Origin: Clostridia bacterium
Lineage (GTDB): Bacteria; Bacillota; Clostridia; Oscillospirales; Acutalibacteraceae
Assembly: GCA_017513245.1 (NCBI GenBank)
Contig: JAFXGK010000018.1
Location: 1-64,000 of the forward strand
Direction: 5' to 3'
Length of the DNA: 64,000 nucleotides
Made by a program: the position numbers and the translations under genes. This document shows, one piece after another, positions 52,482 through 60,335 of this stretch; within the stretch, counting starts at the first letter, position 1; each line of letters opens with the position of its first letter. The notes under the pieces were generated by a model. It searched no databases, was not told the origin of the DNA, and worked only from the letters and a program-made list of their open reading frames with translations.

Positions 52482-53861
52482 ATGAAGAATCTCAGGGAAG
52501 AAGATAAAATTATCGAACGCGTAAAGCGTATTCATATGATTGGCATCGGCGGTTCGGGCATGTGCCCGCTGGCCGAAATTCTGCATTCGCAGGGTTATAT
52601 TCTTTCGGGCTCGGACAATAACGAGAGCGATCCGCTCAAGCGCGTACGCGCCCTCGGTGCTACCGTGTATATGGGCCACGCCGCCGAAAACTTAGGCGAC
52701 TGTGAGCTCGTCGTGTATTCGGCCGCAATATCGCAAGAAAATCCCGAACTGTGTGAAGCTCGCCGCCGCGGCATCCCCACAATGGAACGCTCGCATCTTT
52801 TAGGCGCGCTTACACGCCGTTTTGATAACGTTATCGGTGTGTGCGGTACCCACGGTAAAACTACCGTTACTTCTATGATAACACAAATTCTCTATTTAAA
52901 CAACCTCGATCCTACAGCAGTCATCGGAGGCAGACTTCCGCTTTTGGGAACAAACGGTCGCAGCGGCAAGAGCGAGCATATGGTTTGCGAGTCCTGCGAG
53001 TTTGTAGATACGTTTTTACAGCTTTCTCCCGACGTGTCGGTTTTGCTTAACATCGATGACGACCACCTCGATTATTTCAAAACAATGGACAATCTCGTCC
53101 TTTCGTTCCATAAGTTTATTTCTATGTCGCACACGGCCTATATAAACGGTGACGATGCTCTTGCCATGCGTGCCGCAGAGGGAATAGACGCAAAGGTAAT
53201 CACCTTCGGCCTTAAAAATACCAATGATTTCTATGCCGATAATATTACCACCGGCGCCTTCGGCTACGAGTTTGACGCATATAAAAACGGCGAAAAACTC
53301 GGCCGCGTGCATATGCGAATTCCCGGTGAGCACAACGTTTATAACGGTCTTGCCGCATTTGCGGTAGCGTATGACCTCGGCGTTGCTCCCGCAGATATCG
53401 ATTCGGCCCTTTCCAAATTCACGGGTGCGGGCAGAAGATTCGAGTTCCTCTATGAAGCCGACGGTGTTACCCTCGTGGACGACTACGCCCACCATCCCAC
53501 CGAGATAGAAGCAACCCTCAAGGCCGCAAAAAGCCTTGATTATTCGCGTGTTATCGCTATATTCCAGCCCTTTACCTTCTCACGTACGGCTCTGCTTAAG
53601 GATGAGTTTATTCGTGCTTTGTCGCACGCCGATAAGGTGCTGCTCACCCCCATTATGGGCTCGCGCGAGGTAAATACCTACGGAATCAAGAGCGAGGATA
53701 TAGCCGCAGGTCTTGCCGATTGCACCGTGCTCGAAACCTTCCCTGATATCGCAAATCACGTAGCAAAAATCAAACAGCCGGGCGACCTTTTAATAACCAT
53801 GGGCGGCGGCGATATTTATAAGGCCGCATATCTCATCCGTGAGGACATGCAAAAAAGTTAA
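52482..53861 (+). CDS. murC: UDP-N-acetylmuramate--L-alanine ligase
   Basis: Adds L-Ala to UDP-MurNAc in cytoplasmic peptidoglycan synthesis. Rossmann start GIGGSGMCPLAEIL, ATP loop GVCGTHGKTTVTSMI near residue 115, DDDHLDYF, GEHNVYNGLAA, and DDYAHHPTEI. About 459 aa. ATG at 52482 with TTTGGAGGA 7-9 nt upstream. Transcribed alone, divergent from cca. Confidence 0.97.
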   Translation: MKNLREEDKIIERVKRIHMIGIGGSGMCPLAEILHSQGYILSGSDNNESDPLKRVRALGATVYMGHAAENLGDCELVVYSAAISQENPELCEARRRGIPTMERSHLLGALTRRFDNVIGVCGTHGKTTVTSMITQILYLNNLDPTAVIGGRLPLLGTNGRSGKSEHMVCESCEFVDTFLQLSPDVSVLLNIDDDHLDYFKTMDNLVLSFHKFISMSHTAYINGDDALAMRAAEGIDAKVITFGLKNTNDFYADNITTGAFGYEFDAYKNGEKLGRVHMRIPGEHNVYNGLAAFAVAYDLGVAPADIDSALSKFTGAGRRFEFLYEADGVTLVDDYAHHPTEIEATLKAAKSLDYSRVIAIFQPFTFSRTALLKDEFIRALSHADKVLLTPIMGSREVNTYGIKSEDIAAGLADCTVLETFPDIANHVAKIKQPGDLLITMGGGDIYKAAYLIREDMQKS

Positions 53862-53890
53862 TTGTATATTAACAAAAATTACGGTATTAT
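53862..53890 (+). promoter_or_regulatory. Promoter for the membrane protein pair
   Basis: TTGTAT (53862-53867), 17-nt spacer, TATTAT (53885-53890), about 40 nt before the ATG at 53932. Confidence 0.65.
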
Positions 53891-53931
53891 GTAATAGTAT
53901 ATTTAATATCACGAATTACGGAAGTGTAAAA

Positions 53932-54654
53932 ATGAAGAACAAAATGTCACTTGCAACGAGATGTATAGTATCGGTTTTGATACTTAATTTCCTTTGCTTT
54001 TTCATCCAGATGTCCTTTACGCTTATCGCGGTAGGAATCGGTACAACTCCGCTCGGCCACGACGTATACGTCGAGGAAAACGGCGAGCAGGTAAGACAGT
54101 ATACCCATTACTACGCCGACGGTGAGGACAAGCTGCTCGAGCAGTGGGAAAAAGAGGGTAAGGAATACAGCGTGGTCGAGTTCAGAAGCGACCTTAGCAA
54201 ATCTACCTCCTTCTTCCTGCGTGCCCTTACCATGGTATTTTCGCTTTCAATCTTCATAGCAATGATATATTCGGCGCTTTGGAAGCAGGGCGACAGCGAC
54301 AACAACCTCACGGTATACGGCGGCGAAAAGCGCGACCTATTTAAGGGCCTTAAGGTAGGACTTATAGCTACCGTTCCGTTTGCAGCGCTTTATTTATTGC
54401 TTGTTATCAATAAATTCGTTACCTTCTTTCCCGGTATCTACGGCGTCTTCAAGATAGCAAATTATTATATCTTCCCGCTTATCGACTTTGCCTACGGCGC
54501 CGCCGACAGCGTATCGCAGATATCTATAGGCGGCCTGCTTATACTTCTGCTTACTCTGGTTCCGGTACCGCTTGCCGCTGCACTCGGCTACTACTGCGGA
54601 AACAAAGAAATTTCAATTAAGAACAAGCTTATCTACGTTAAGGAGAAAAAATAA
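53932..54654 (+). CDS. Membrane protein of unknown function (240 aa)
   Basis: Four to five hydrophobic helices: one after the N-terminus (CIVSVLILNFLCFFIQMSF), one near residue 90-110 after an extracellular-looking acidic loop, then a cluster to the end. No catalytic motif seen. ATG at 53932 with ACGGAAGTG upstream. The stop overlaps the next ATG (TAATG), so it is coupled to a YesL-like protein and they likely act together in the membrane. Confidence 0.8.
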   Translation: MKNKMSLATRCIVSVLILNFLCFFIQMSFTLIAVGIGTTPLGHDVYVEENGEQVRQYTHYYADGEDKLLEQWEKEGKEYSVVEFRSDLSKSTSFFLRALTMVFSLSIFIAMIYSALWKQGDSDNNLTVYGGEKRDLFKGLKVGLIATVPFAALYLLLVINKFVTFFPGIYGVFKIANYYIFPLIDFAYGAADSVSQISIGGLLILLLTLVPVPLAAALGYYCGNKEISIKNKLIYVKEKK

Positions 54655-55484
54655 TGGGTCTTTTTAAAATCAACTACGAGAAGGAAGGTCCGGGCGTTTC
54701 CAAGAACGAGCCTAAAAAGAAATCGTTTATACGCTTTTTCGAACTTTACTTCCGCAACATCTGGAAACTTATCTCGATTACCTTCTATTACATTCTGCTT
54801 TGTATGCCCATTCTTACATACGGACTTGCAGATGCAGGTATCGCCCACGTAACCCGAAGCCTCAGCCGCGAAAGGCACTCCTTCGGCCGTCAGGACTTTT
54901 TCGATACCGTAAAGAAAAACTGGAAGCAGAGCTTAGGTGTGGGAATCCTCAACCTGATTCTCACCGCAGTAATGTTTTATGCGCTTTGGTATTATTTCGC
55001 ATCGGAAGGCACTATGGCAACCGTCCTTACGGGCGTAATGCTCTTCTGTATTATTACTTTTACGATAATGAAGTATTATATGCCGATGCTTATAATAACC
55101 TTCAATCTCACCACCAAGCAGCTTTATAAAAATACCTTTAAGTTTGTATTCCTAAACTTTAAACGCAATCTTATAATCTTTTTCTCGCTGCTGGCGTTTG
55201 ATGTTTTGATAGCAGTGCTCCTGCTGTGGACGCCCTTTACCGCAATGATAGGAAGTATCGTTCTTTTCCTTATCTATCCGGGCTTCAGAGCGTTCCTTAT
55301 TCAGTTTACAATCTTCGATTGCATCCGCAAGTTTATGATTGACCCCTACTATGAGGAGCACCCTGACGCCGATATCCAGAAGCGACTTGATTTAGGCCTC
55401 GACGTACCCGAGGAATATATGCCCAAATACGAAGACGACGACGTTTTCGCTGACGAGCGCGCCCTGCCGAAGGACGAGGAATAA
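54654..55484 (+). CDS. YesL/DUF624-like membrane protein (276 aa)
   Basis: About six hydrophobic helices with the DUF624 (YesL) start: YFRNIWKLISITFYYILLCMPILTYGLADAGIAHVTRSLSRERHSF. An acidic soluble tail (DADIQKR...KYEDDDVFADE) follows. YesL-type proteins are often encoded near sugar transport genes, which are not seen here; function unknown. Coupled to the preceding membrane protein. Confidence 0.8.
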   Translation: MGLFKINYEKEGPGVSKNEPKKKSFIRFFELYFRNIWKLISITFYYILLCMPILTYGLADAGIAHVTRSLSRERHSFGRQDFFDTVKKNWKQSLGVGILNLILTAVMFYALWYYFASEGTMATVLTGVMLFCIITFTIMKYYMPMLIITFNLTTKQLYKNTFKFVFLNFKRNLIIFFSLLAFDVLIAVLLLWTPFTAMIGSIVLFLIYPGFRAFLIQFTIFDCIRKFMIDPYYEEHPDADIQKRLDLGLDVPEEYMPKYEDDDVFADERALPKDEE

Positions 55485-55487
55485 AAC

Positions 55488-55518
55488 TAAAAAGCACCCC
55501 GTTTTCGGGGTGCTTTTA
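55488..55518. terminator. Bidirectional terminator after the YesL-like gene
   Basis: AAAAGCACCCCG, TTTT, CGGGGTGCTTTT. Confidence 0.93.
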
Positions 55519-55527
55519 TATATAAAC

Positions 55528-55626
55528 GGGGCATATCGGTACTCTGCGGATAGGCCATGGCTATCGCCGATATAGCGGGAATCCCTATTGTCGCCCCCTT
55601 AATTACATCCTATGTGTAAAGGGGCG
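55528..55626. other. Highly structured non-coding stretch between convergent genes
   Basis: Several nested inverted repeats: GGGGC (55528-55532) with GCCCC (55593-55597); ATATCGG (55533-55539) with CCGATAT (55567-55573), directly stacked on it; GATAG (55549) with CTATC (55561); GGG/CCC (55577/55583). CGCCCC (55592-55597) can instead pair with GGGGCG (55621-55626). It lies in the degV 3' region, beyond the terminator of the plus-strand operon. I recognise no known RNA family; a tRNA is excluded by the lack of a T-arm. Confidence 0.45.
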
Positions 55627-55632
55627 TTTTGG

Positions 55633-56496
55633 TTACGCGATCGGGTTCTTTCTTATAAACAGAACGCCGAGAGTATTTCTGCCGCAGTGGGCCGAAACGG
55701 TGCAGCCTGCGCGGGTAACAAAAACCTCGCCCCAGGGCATAGCGGCCTCAACCTGAGCCTTAATATCGTTTACAACCTCATCGTCGCAGCCTGCGTGGGT
55801 AACGAATACGCGGGTGGTATCAATGCTGTCCTTATCGGAAAGACGCTCGTCGGTGTAGGTTTTGAGAACGCTTGCAAAATTACCGCGATATTTCTTTTCA
55901 ACACCCATAGCGCCGCCCTTAACAACAATGCAGGGCTTAAGCTTTAAAAGATTTGCGCCGAGAGCAGCAACCGCCGAGCAACGTCCGCCCTTGTGCAGGT
56001 AGTTAAGGTCGTCAACAACGAAGGAAGCGTCAACGCAGGGCGCAAGCTCGTTTATGGCCTTGACAATCTCTTCAGGGTTCTTGCCGGCCTCAACCATATC
56101 GGCAGCCGCCAAAACGAGCAGTCCGCCACCGGTGGAAAGATTCTGAGTATCAATAATATAAACGTTCGGAACCTCCTCAGCGGCTAAAATAGCGTTGTGG
56201 TTGTTTACCGACATTGAAGAACTGATGGTAAAGTGTATGAGAGCAGAACCGTCAGCGGTCATTTTATTAAAGAAATCAATATGGTCACCGATGCTGGTGG
56301 CAGCAGTCTTGGCCAACTTGCCGGTGCGCTCTGCATAGGCGTAAAGATCGTCGGGCTGTGCTTCAACACCGTCAACGTAAACCTTGTCGTCCATAACAAC
56401 CGTCAGCGGGCTTATGGTAATGTTATATCTTTCGCGCAGCTCGGGACTTAAGTCGGTCGTGCTGTCGCTGGAAATTTTAATTTTCATATCAGCCAT
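55633..56496 (-). CDS. DegV family fatty-acid-binding protein
   Basis: Binds a fatty acid for delivery to the FakA kinase in Firmicutes (FakB role). N-terminal ISSDSTTDLSPELRERYNITISPLTV, the DDL...GGR motif in VVDDLNYLHKGGRCS, and THAGC in the C-terminal half. 287 aa. TTTGGAGG before the ATG. fakA is not in the window. Confidence 0.92.
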   Translation of the reverse strand: MADMKIKISSDSTTDLSPELRERYNITISPLTVVMDDKVYVDGVEAQPDDLYAYAERTGKLAKTAATSIGDHIDFFNKMTADGSALIHFTISSSMSVNNHNAILAAEEVPNVYIIDTQNLSTGGGLLVLAAADMVEAGKNPEEIVKAINELAPCVDASFVVDDLNYLHKGGRCSAVAALGANLLKLKPCIVVKGGAMGVEKKYRGNFASVLKTYTDERLSDKDSIDTTRVFVTHAGCDDEVVNDIKAQVEAAMPWGEVFVTRAGCTVSAHCGRNTLGVLFIRKNPIA

Positions 56497-56525
56497 AGTA
56501 GAACCTCCAAAAAAATCTTTTAACG

Positions 56526-56554
56526 ATTATACCATAATCTGCAGAAAACTACAA
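56526..56554 (-). promoter_or_regulatory. Promoter for degV
   Basis: Minus strand: TTGTAG (56554-56549), 17-nt spacer, TATAAT (56531-56526). A second minus-strand candidate lies upstream: TTGACA with TATACT 16 nt downstream. Confidence 0.7.
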
Positions 56555-56574
56555 GTATATTGTATTTCAAAACC

Positions 56575-56603
56575 TTGTCAAAGTGTAAAAATTATGTTAA
56601 TAT
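56575..56603 (+). promoter_or_regulatory. Promoter for rpe
   Basis: TTGTCA (56575-56580), 17-nt spacer, TAATAT (56598-56603). Confidence 0.65.
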
Positions 56604-56632
56604 AGGGTCATAAAGTAAAGGAGGCTGTTTTT

Positions 56633-57277
56633 ATGGCGAAAATCTCTCCGTCGGTGCTTACCGCCGATTTTTTAGAACTCGATTCCTACCTTAAAACCTT
56701 TGAAGAGTGTGGGGTAGATATGCTGCATATGGACGTTATGGACGGTATCTTCGTACCCAACATTTCGTTCGGCGCGCCGATAATCGAAAAGGTTAAAAAA
56801 CATACCTCCATACCTATGGACGTACATCTTATGATCGACCGTCCTCATCGCTATATCGATATGTTTGCCAAGAGCGCCGATATCCTCGGCTTTCATTTTG
56901 AGGCAGGCAGCGACGTCCAAGAAACCTTAAAAGCTATCAAGGCTCACGGAATAAAAACCTGCCTTACCATCAAGCCCTGCACCGAGCCCGAAGAAATTTT
57001 CGAGTTTCTTCCGCTTTGCGATATGGTGCTCGTTATGTCGGTCGAGCCCGGCTTCGGCGGCCAAAAATTTATGCCGCAGGCGCTCGATAAGCTTAAAAAA
57101 CTCCGTGCCGAGATCGAAAAGCAGGGCCTTTCCTGTCTGCTGGAGGTTGACGGCGGCATAAACAAAGAAACCGCACCTTTGGCCGTAGCGGCGGGCGCGG
57201 ATGTGCTGGTTGCAGGCAGTTACGTATTTGATTCTTCGGATATCGAAGCAACCGTGCGCGAAATAAAATCGCTTTAA
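56633..57277 (+). CDS. rpe: Ribulose-phosphate 3-epimerase
   Basis: TIM-barrel enzyme of the pentose phosphate pathway (ribulose 5-P to xylulose 5-P). SPSVLTADFLEL, MDVMDGIFVPNISFG, MDVHLMI, VEPGFGGQKF and EVDGGINKETAPL mark each catalytic strand. 214 aa. AAAGGAGG before the ATG. The end overlaps the convergent mecA-like gene by 4 nt. Confidence 0.97.
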   Translation: MAKISPSVLTADFLELDSYLKTFEECGVDMLHMDVMDGIFVPNISFGAPIIEKVKKHTSIPMDVHLMIDRPHRYIDMFAKSADILGFHFEAGSDVQETLKAIKAHGIKTCLTIKPCTEPEEIFEFLPLCDMVLVMSVEPGFGGQKFMPQALDKLKKLRAEIEKQGLSCLLEVDGGINKETAPLAVAAGADVLVAGSYVFDSSDIEATVREIKSL

Positions 57278-57813
57278 ACAATAATTGTACTTACGGGAGT
57301 GTTGTCACACAGCGTGTGCCAATGCTCCCTTGTTTTTTCGGCTTCATAGCGTCCCTTTACGGCGCGCCCCATATACTCCGAGCATATACGCATAATCTTT
57401 TTGCACATACAAGACGGTGCAAATGCAATTCGGTACGCTCCGTCCTTTTCGAAAAGCGACACGCGCAAATCCTTATGCACCAAAAACTTTAGTTGCTCGC
57501 ATACCGAAAGCATATTTTCACAGCCGTGAAATTCATATATGTAGGGCCTTTTTATCATCGCCAGTCGGTTAGAACTGCTTAAAATAAAATAGATATCGCA
57601 GCCGCCCGACGGGGTGGGGAACACCTTAATCGAAAGCCTGCCCGAGGAGAGAGAAAAATCGGTGCTGTCCATTGCTTTTTTAAGTATTTTGCCGAGTGCG
57701 GCACGGGAGTGCATATTATCGTAGCGGATATCACTGAAACTGCCGAAATAATCGCATATCTCGACGGCCGACAGAGTGATTTTAAGTTGTTTTTGCGTGT
57801 TTTCAATCAGCAT
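57274..57813 (-). CDS. MecA-like adaptor protein
   Basis: N-terminal pattern of the MecA/YpbH ClpC adaptor family: LKITLSAVEICDYF...IRYDNMHSRAALGKILKKAMDSTDFSLSSGRLSIKVFPTPSGGCDIYFI. The second half has the C-terminal substrate/Clp-binding layout in weaker form. It would deliver substrates to ClpCP; targets unknown. ATG at 57813 with GGGAGG 10 nt upstream; a TTG at 57819 is possible. 179 aa, shorter than Bacillus MecA (218). The promoter region contains a palindrome (57848-57857). Confidence 0.72.
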   Translation of the reverse strand: MLIENTQKQLKITLSAVEICDYFGSFSDIRYDNMHSRAALGKILKKAMDSTDFSLSSGRLSIKVFPTPSGGCDIYFILSSSNRLAMIKRPYIYEFHGCENMLSVCEQLKFLVHKDLRVSLFEKDGAYRIAFAPSCMCKKIMRICSEYMGRAVKGRYEAEKTREHWHTLCDNTPVSTIIV

Positions 57814-57836
57814 AAGCAATAAGCCTCCCCAAGCAT

Positions 57837-57866
57837 ATTTTAACCGAGGGACGTCCCCCTCTTCAA
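57837..57866 (-). promoter_or_regulatory. Promoter with a palindromic spacer, upstream of the mecA-like gene
   Basis: Minus strand: TTGAAG (57866-57861), 18-nt spacer, TAAAAT (57842-57837). The spacer holds the perfect palindrome GGGACGTCCC (57848-57857), extended imperfectly to GAGGG...CCCTC. Confidence 0.45.
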
Positions 57867-57881
57867 GCGGTAATGTTACCC

Positions 57882-57913
57882 AAAAAGGGGTGGGGCAGTT
57901 GCCACCGCCCCAC
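57882..57913 (-). terminator. Terminator of the Cys-rich gene
   Basis: Minus strand: GTGGGGC, 10-nt loop, GCCCCAC, then CCCTTTTT. Confidence 0.85.
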
Positions 57914-57922
57914 GTCGAAAAC

Positions 57923-58714
57923 CTACTTACAGCCGCAGCCTATGCCGCCGTGGTCGGAGTCCCTTTCGGGCGGGAAGAATTCATCGGTCGGGAACTCAAT
58001 TCTGCGGAAAAGGTCGCAGGGGTGCTCGGCAGTGTCTTCACACTGTTTTTCGGGAATGCAGAAATCATAAACGGGAACAAGCATCTGAACGTTGCGAACG
58101 AGCTGTACGATGCTGAAAAGACCGAGAGTAACAAAAACGGTCGGGGTACCGCTTTCACATTCGGTGCAAATCTGACCGCCCAGACACTGACAAACGCAGG
58201 CAGGGATACAGCAGGTGCTTTCATAACAGTCGCGAACGCAGCCGATTCTGGCCGAGAGGGGAATGGGGTCAACGCTTTGAACAACACAGCGCGGCATATT
58301 TGTGGTTCGCGGCAGCTGGGCATCCATGGCGTCCTCAAGGGTTATGTTGTTTGAAAATACCTTAACGTTACCGTCGCTGCCGTAGAGAATTACCTTTTTG
58401 TTAAAGTAAGCAATACCTCTTACAGTGGTGGGAGCAGCGTGTGGCGACATAACAAGGTCTAACTCAACGAGGAAGAAGAATGTAAGGTCGCAAGAGAAAT
58501 ATCCTCGATTAAAGCTAACGGGCTCAACGTCGATATAAACGTTAAGCACCTCGGCACTCCTTGTTTTAACGCTCAGCGCACGGCCGACCAGCGCCTGATC
58601 TGCGGCAGTAAAATAACATCTTAAATCTTCAAGACAGTCACGGTCGCAGCACGAGTCATAAACTCGACCGGCATCGATACAAACAGCTTCTTTAAAACTA
58701 TTGTTGTCTGCCAT
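57923..58714 (-). CDS. Cysteine-rich conserved protein (263 aa), possibly a spore coat component
   Basis: About twenty cysteines, many paired or clustered (DSCCDRDC near residue 22; CVRDCYESTCCIPACVCQC near 165-185; terminal GIGCGCK). No signal peptide and no membrane segment. The bulk is beta-rich with the phrases EAVCIDAGRVYDSCC and GIAYFNKKVILYGSDGNVKVF. I recall near-identical N-termini in other Clostridia as hypothetical proteins. Abundant Cys without export, together with a SigK-like promoter and spoVAC next door, fits a mother-cell coat or crust protein, but that is inference. AAAGGAGG before the ATG. Confidence 0.75.
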   Translation of the reverse strand: MADNNSFKEAVCIDAGRVYDSCCDRDCLEDLRCYFTAADQALVGRALSVKTRSAEVLNVYIDVEPVSFNRGYFSCDLTFFFLVELDLVMSPHAAPTTVRGIAYFNKKVILYGSDGNVKVFSNNITLEDAMDAQLPRTTNMPRCVVQSVDPIPLSARIGCVRDCYESTCCIPACVCQCLGGQICTECESGTPTVFVTLGLFSIVQLVRNVQMLVPVYDFCIPEKQCEDTAEHPCDLFRRIEFPTDEFFPPERDSDHGGIGCGCK

Positions 58715-58756
58715 TAAAAAGCCTCCTTTGAAAAATTGAAGTAAAAACTTCTATAA

Positions 58757-58783
58757 CATACTATGACGGGGCTTTTTTTGTGT
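58757..58783 (-). promoter_or_regulatory. Candidate SigK promoter for the Cys-rich gene
   Basis: Minus strand: AC (58783-58782), 16 nt, CATAGTATG (58765-58757). Same one-base deviation from CATANNNTA as the dpaA candidate. The plus strand reads CATACTATG, which fits the SigG -10 CATNNTA toward spoVAC, though no good -35 is seen there. Confidence 0.4.
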
Positions 58784-58836
58784 GAATATGAATTGAAAAG
58801 GGCAGTTTGGGCAAGATAATTGCGGAGTTGATATAT

Positions 58837-59280
58837 ATGAACATAACCCGTAATGAATATAAAGAATTATATGGTAAAGCGTCCCCCAAAAGCCCAAAGT
58901 TTCGAGATTTTTTGCTCGCGTTTTTAGTCGGCGGCGGAATATGCACCATAGGACAGTTGCTGCTTGAGCTTTATTTATATCTGGAACTTAAAACCGATAT
59001 TGCCAAGGCGCTTGTACCGATTTCGCTCATATTCTTGTCGGCGCTTTTTACCTCGCTGCATATATTCGATAAGCTTGCCAAGCACGCCGGTGCAGGCACC
59101 CTCGTTCCCATAACGGGTTTTGCCAACGCCGTTGTATCCCCCGCAATCGAATTTAAGGCCGAGGGTCGCATTTTGGGCACGGGAGCCAATATGTTCAAAA
59201 TTGCAGGTCCCGTAATCGCCTACGGCACCATATCGAGCGTGGCATACGGGGTTATTTATTGGATAACGACATTGTTTTAA
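58837..59280 (+). CDS. spoVAC: Stage V sporulation protein AC
   Basis: Membrane subunit of the SpoVA channel that moves dipicolinate into the forespore core and out again at germination; the Bacillus protein behaves as a mechanosensitive channel. Start motif EYKELYGKASPKSPKFRDFLLAFLVGGGICTIGQLLLELY, then GAGTLVPITGFANAVVSPAIEFKAEGRILGTGANMFKIAGPVIAYGT. 147 aa, three to four helices. ATG at 58837 with GCGGAG upstream; the frame is open for 30 nt before. spoVAD and spoVAE, usual partners directly downstream, are absent here. Its last 113 bp are repeated at 60336. Confidence 0.92.
   Translation: MNITRNEYKELYGKASPKSPKFRDFLLAFLVGGGICTIGQLLLELYLYLELKTDIAKALVPISLIFLSALFTSLHIFDKLAKHAGAGTLVPITGFANAVVSPAIEFKAEGRILGTGANMFKIAGPVIAYGTISSVAYGVIYWITTLF
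59158..59270 (+). repeat. Direct repeat A1: 3' end of spoVAC (resident copy)
   Basis: 113 bp inside spoVAC, repeated in the same orientation at 60336-60448 (offset 1178). I count six base differences, of which only one changes the protein (Ser to Ala). Confidence 0.9.
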
Positions 59281-59284
59281 ACAA

Positions 59285-59312
59285 AAACCGCACCAAGAAA
59301 TTGGTGCGGTTT
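59285..59312. terminator. Bidirectional terminator between spoVAC and the convergent membrane gene
   Basis: AAACCGCACCAA, GAAA, TTGGTGCGGTTT. Confidence 0.88.
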
Positions 59313-59316
59313 AAAT

Positions 59317-60249
59317 TTAACCTGCTATTGAAGATGCAATGATAACAGAAAGGAAAGCTATTACAAACGAACCCAATTCTGTTGTTCCCCAAAAATCGAT
59401 TACTTGCTTTTCCTCTGATTTGCACGATAACCGATCTTTCATATTCCACAGAATGACGCTCGAAATAATCATATGGAGAGCTAGTGGGATGATGCCGATA
59501 ATTAACCAATCGGTAAAAAAGGCACAGATAATATTTAATACTGTATAAGCAGCGTGTATGATAGTTGTAGCTTTAAAATAGTTTTTGATGATTTTTGCTT
59601 TGTGATTATTGAAAACAACATTTTTCTTTACTGCGTTATAATCTTTTTTCTTTTCCAAAAAGATACTCACACCAATACCTATTGCGCCAAGGAAAGCTAT
59701 ACCAAGACAGAGTGAGTAATCAAATATGTGATGCCACCAAGGACGGCTGACGATGGTAGTCAAAGTACCATCTGCATTTGCTTTATATACTTGAAAACTG
59801 TCGAAATAGAAGTTTCCCTCTGTAAATTGGTCATCGTATTCATTTTCCCATTCATAAGTTAAATCTAGTTTTTCCTCGTTTTCAAGTCCCAAAAAAGAAC
59901 CATTTTGAGAGTCGTAAATATAAGCATCACCATCACAAATGATAAGTTTATCATCCTGCAACTCAAAGTAGGAGTTTCGCATATACGGAGTAGCTACACA
60001 CCAAAGAAATTCACCTTTTTCGGTATATACATTTACACAGTTGGCGTCATTGTAACATACATATATTTGTTTCAAGTCTTCGTCATAAAGAACGGTTTCT
60101 ATTGTGTCGGGGAGAAAGGATTCCGACTGAATTGATGTATAGTCGTCATTACTGCGAGTACAAAACGCACGACCCAATAATCCTAAGGAAATACCACACA
60201 AAAACAGAGTAACGGAAATAGGAAACAATATTCTTGTGAATCGTCGCAT
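59317..60249 (-). CDS. Membrane protein of unknown function, accessory (310 aa)
   Basis: Start at the ATG of MRRFTRILFPISVTLFLCG, with AAAAGGGGTG upstream. One N-terminal helix (residues 5-30), an extracellular-looking domain with short repeats of the type 'IYVCYNDANCVNVYTEKGEFLW / LIICDGDAYIYDSQNGSFLG' (resembling beta-propeller or WD/NHL strands), then about four helices from residue 190 to the end. No known family recognised. The gene is clearly more AT-rich than its neighbours and lies, with its own promoter, between two copies of the spoVAC 3' end, so it is probably acquired. Confidence 0.8.
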   Translation of the reverse strand: MRRFTRILFPISVTLFLCGISLGLLGRAFCTRSNDDYTSIQSESFLPDTIETVLYDEDLKQIYVCYNDANCVNVYTEKGEFLWCVATPYMRNSYFELQDDKLIICDGDAYIYDSQNGSFLGLENEEKLDLTYEWENEYDDQFTEGNFYFDSFQVYKANADGTLTTIVSRPWWHHIFDYSLCLGIAFLGAIGIGVSIFLEKKKDYNAVKKNVVFNNHKAKIIKNYFKATTIIHAAYTVLNIICAFFTDWLIIGIIPLALHMIISSVILWNMKDRLSCKSEEKQVIDFWGTTELGSFVIAFLSVIIASSIAG

Positions 60250-60270
60250 AAGTTCACCCCTTTTGAAATT

Positions 60271-60299
60271 ATTATACCATACCACCATTTTAATGTAAA
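60271..60299 (-). promoter_or_regulatory. Promoter for the accessory membrane protein
   Basis: Minus strand: TTTACA (60299-60294), 17-nt spacer, TATAAT (60276-60271). Confidence 0.7.
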
Positions 60300-60335
60300 T
60301 ATTTCTGCAAAATGGTGTGTCCTATATTGACAGCA

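Noticed and set aside
55528-55597. tRNA-like fold (GGGGC...GCCCC closing stem)
   Set aside because: No T-loop, no anticodon arm of the right size and only 5 bp in the closing stem.
58790-58818. SigG-like GAATT-N17-CAAGATA before spoVAC
   Set aside because: The predicted start would fall on the ribosome site, too close to the ATG, and the -10 matches poorly.
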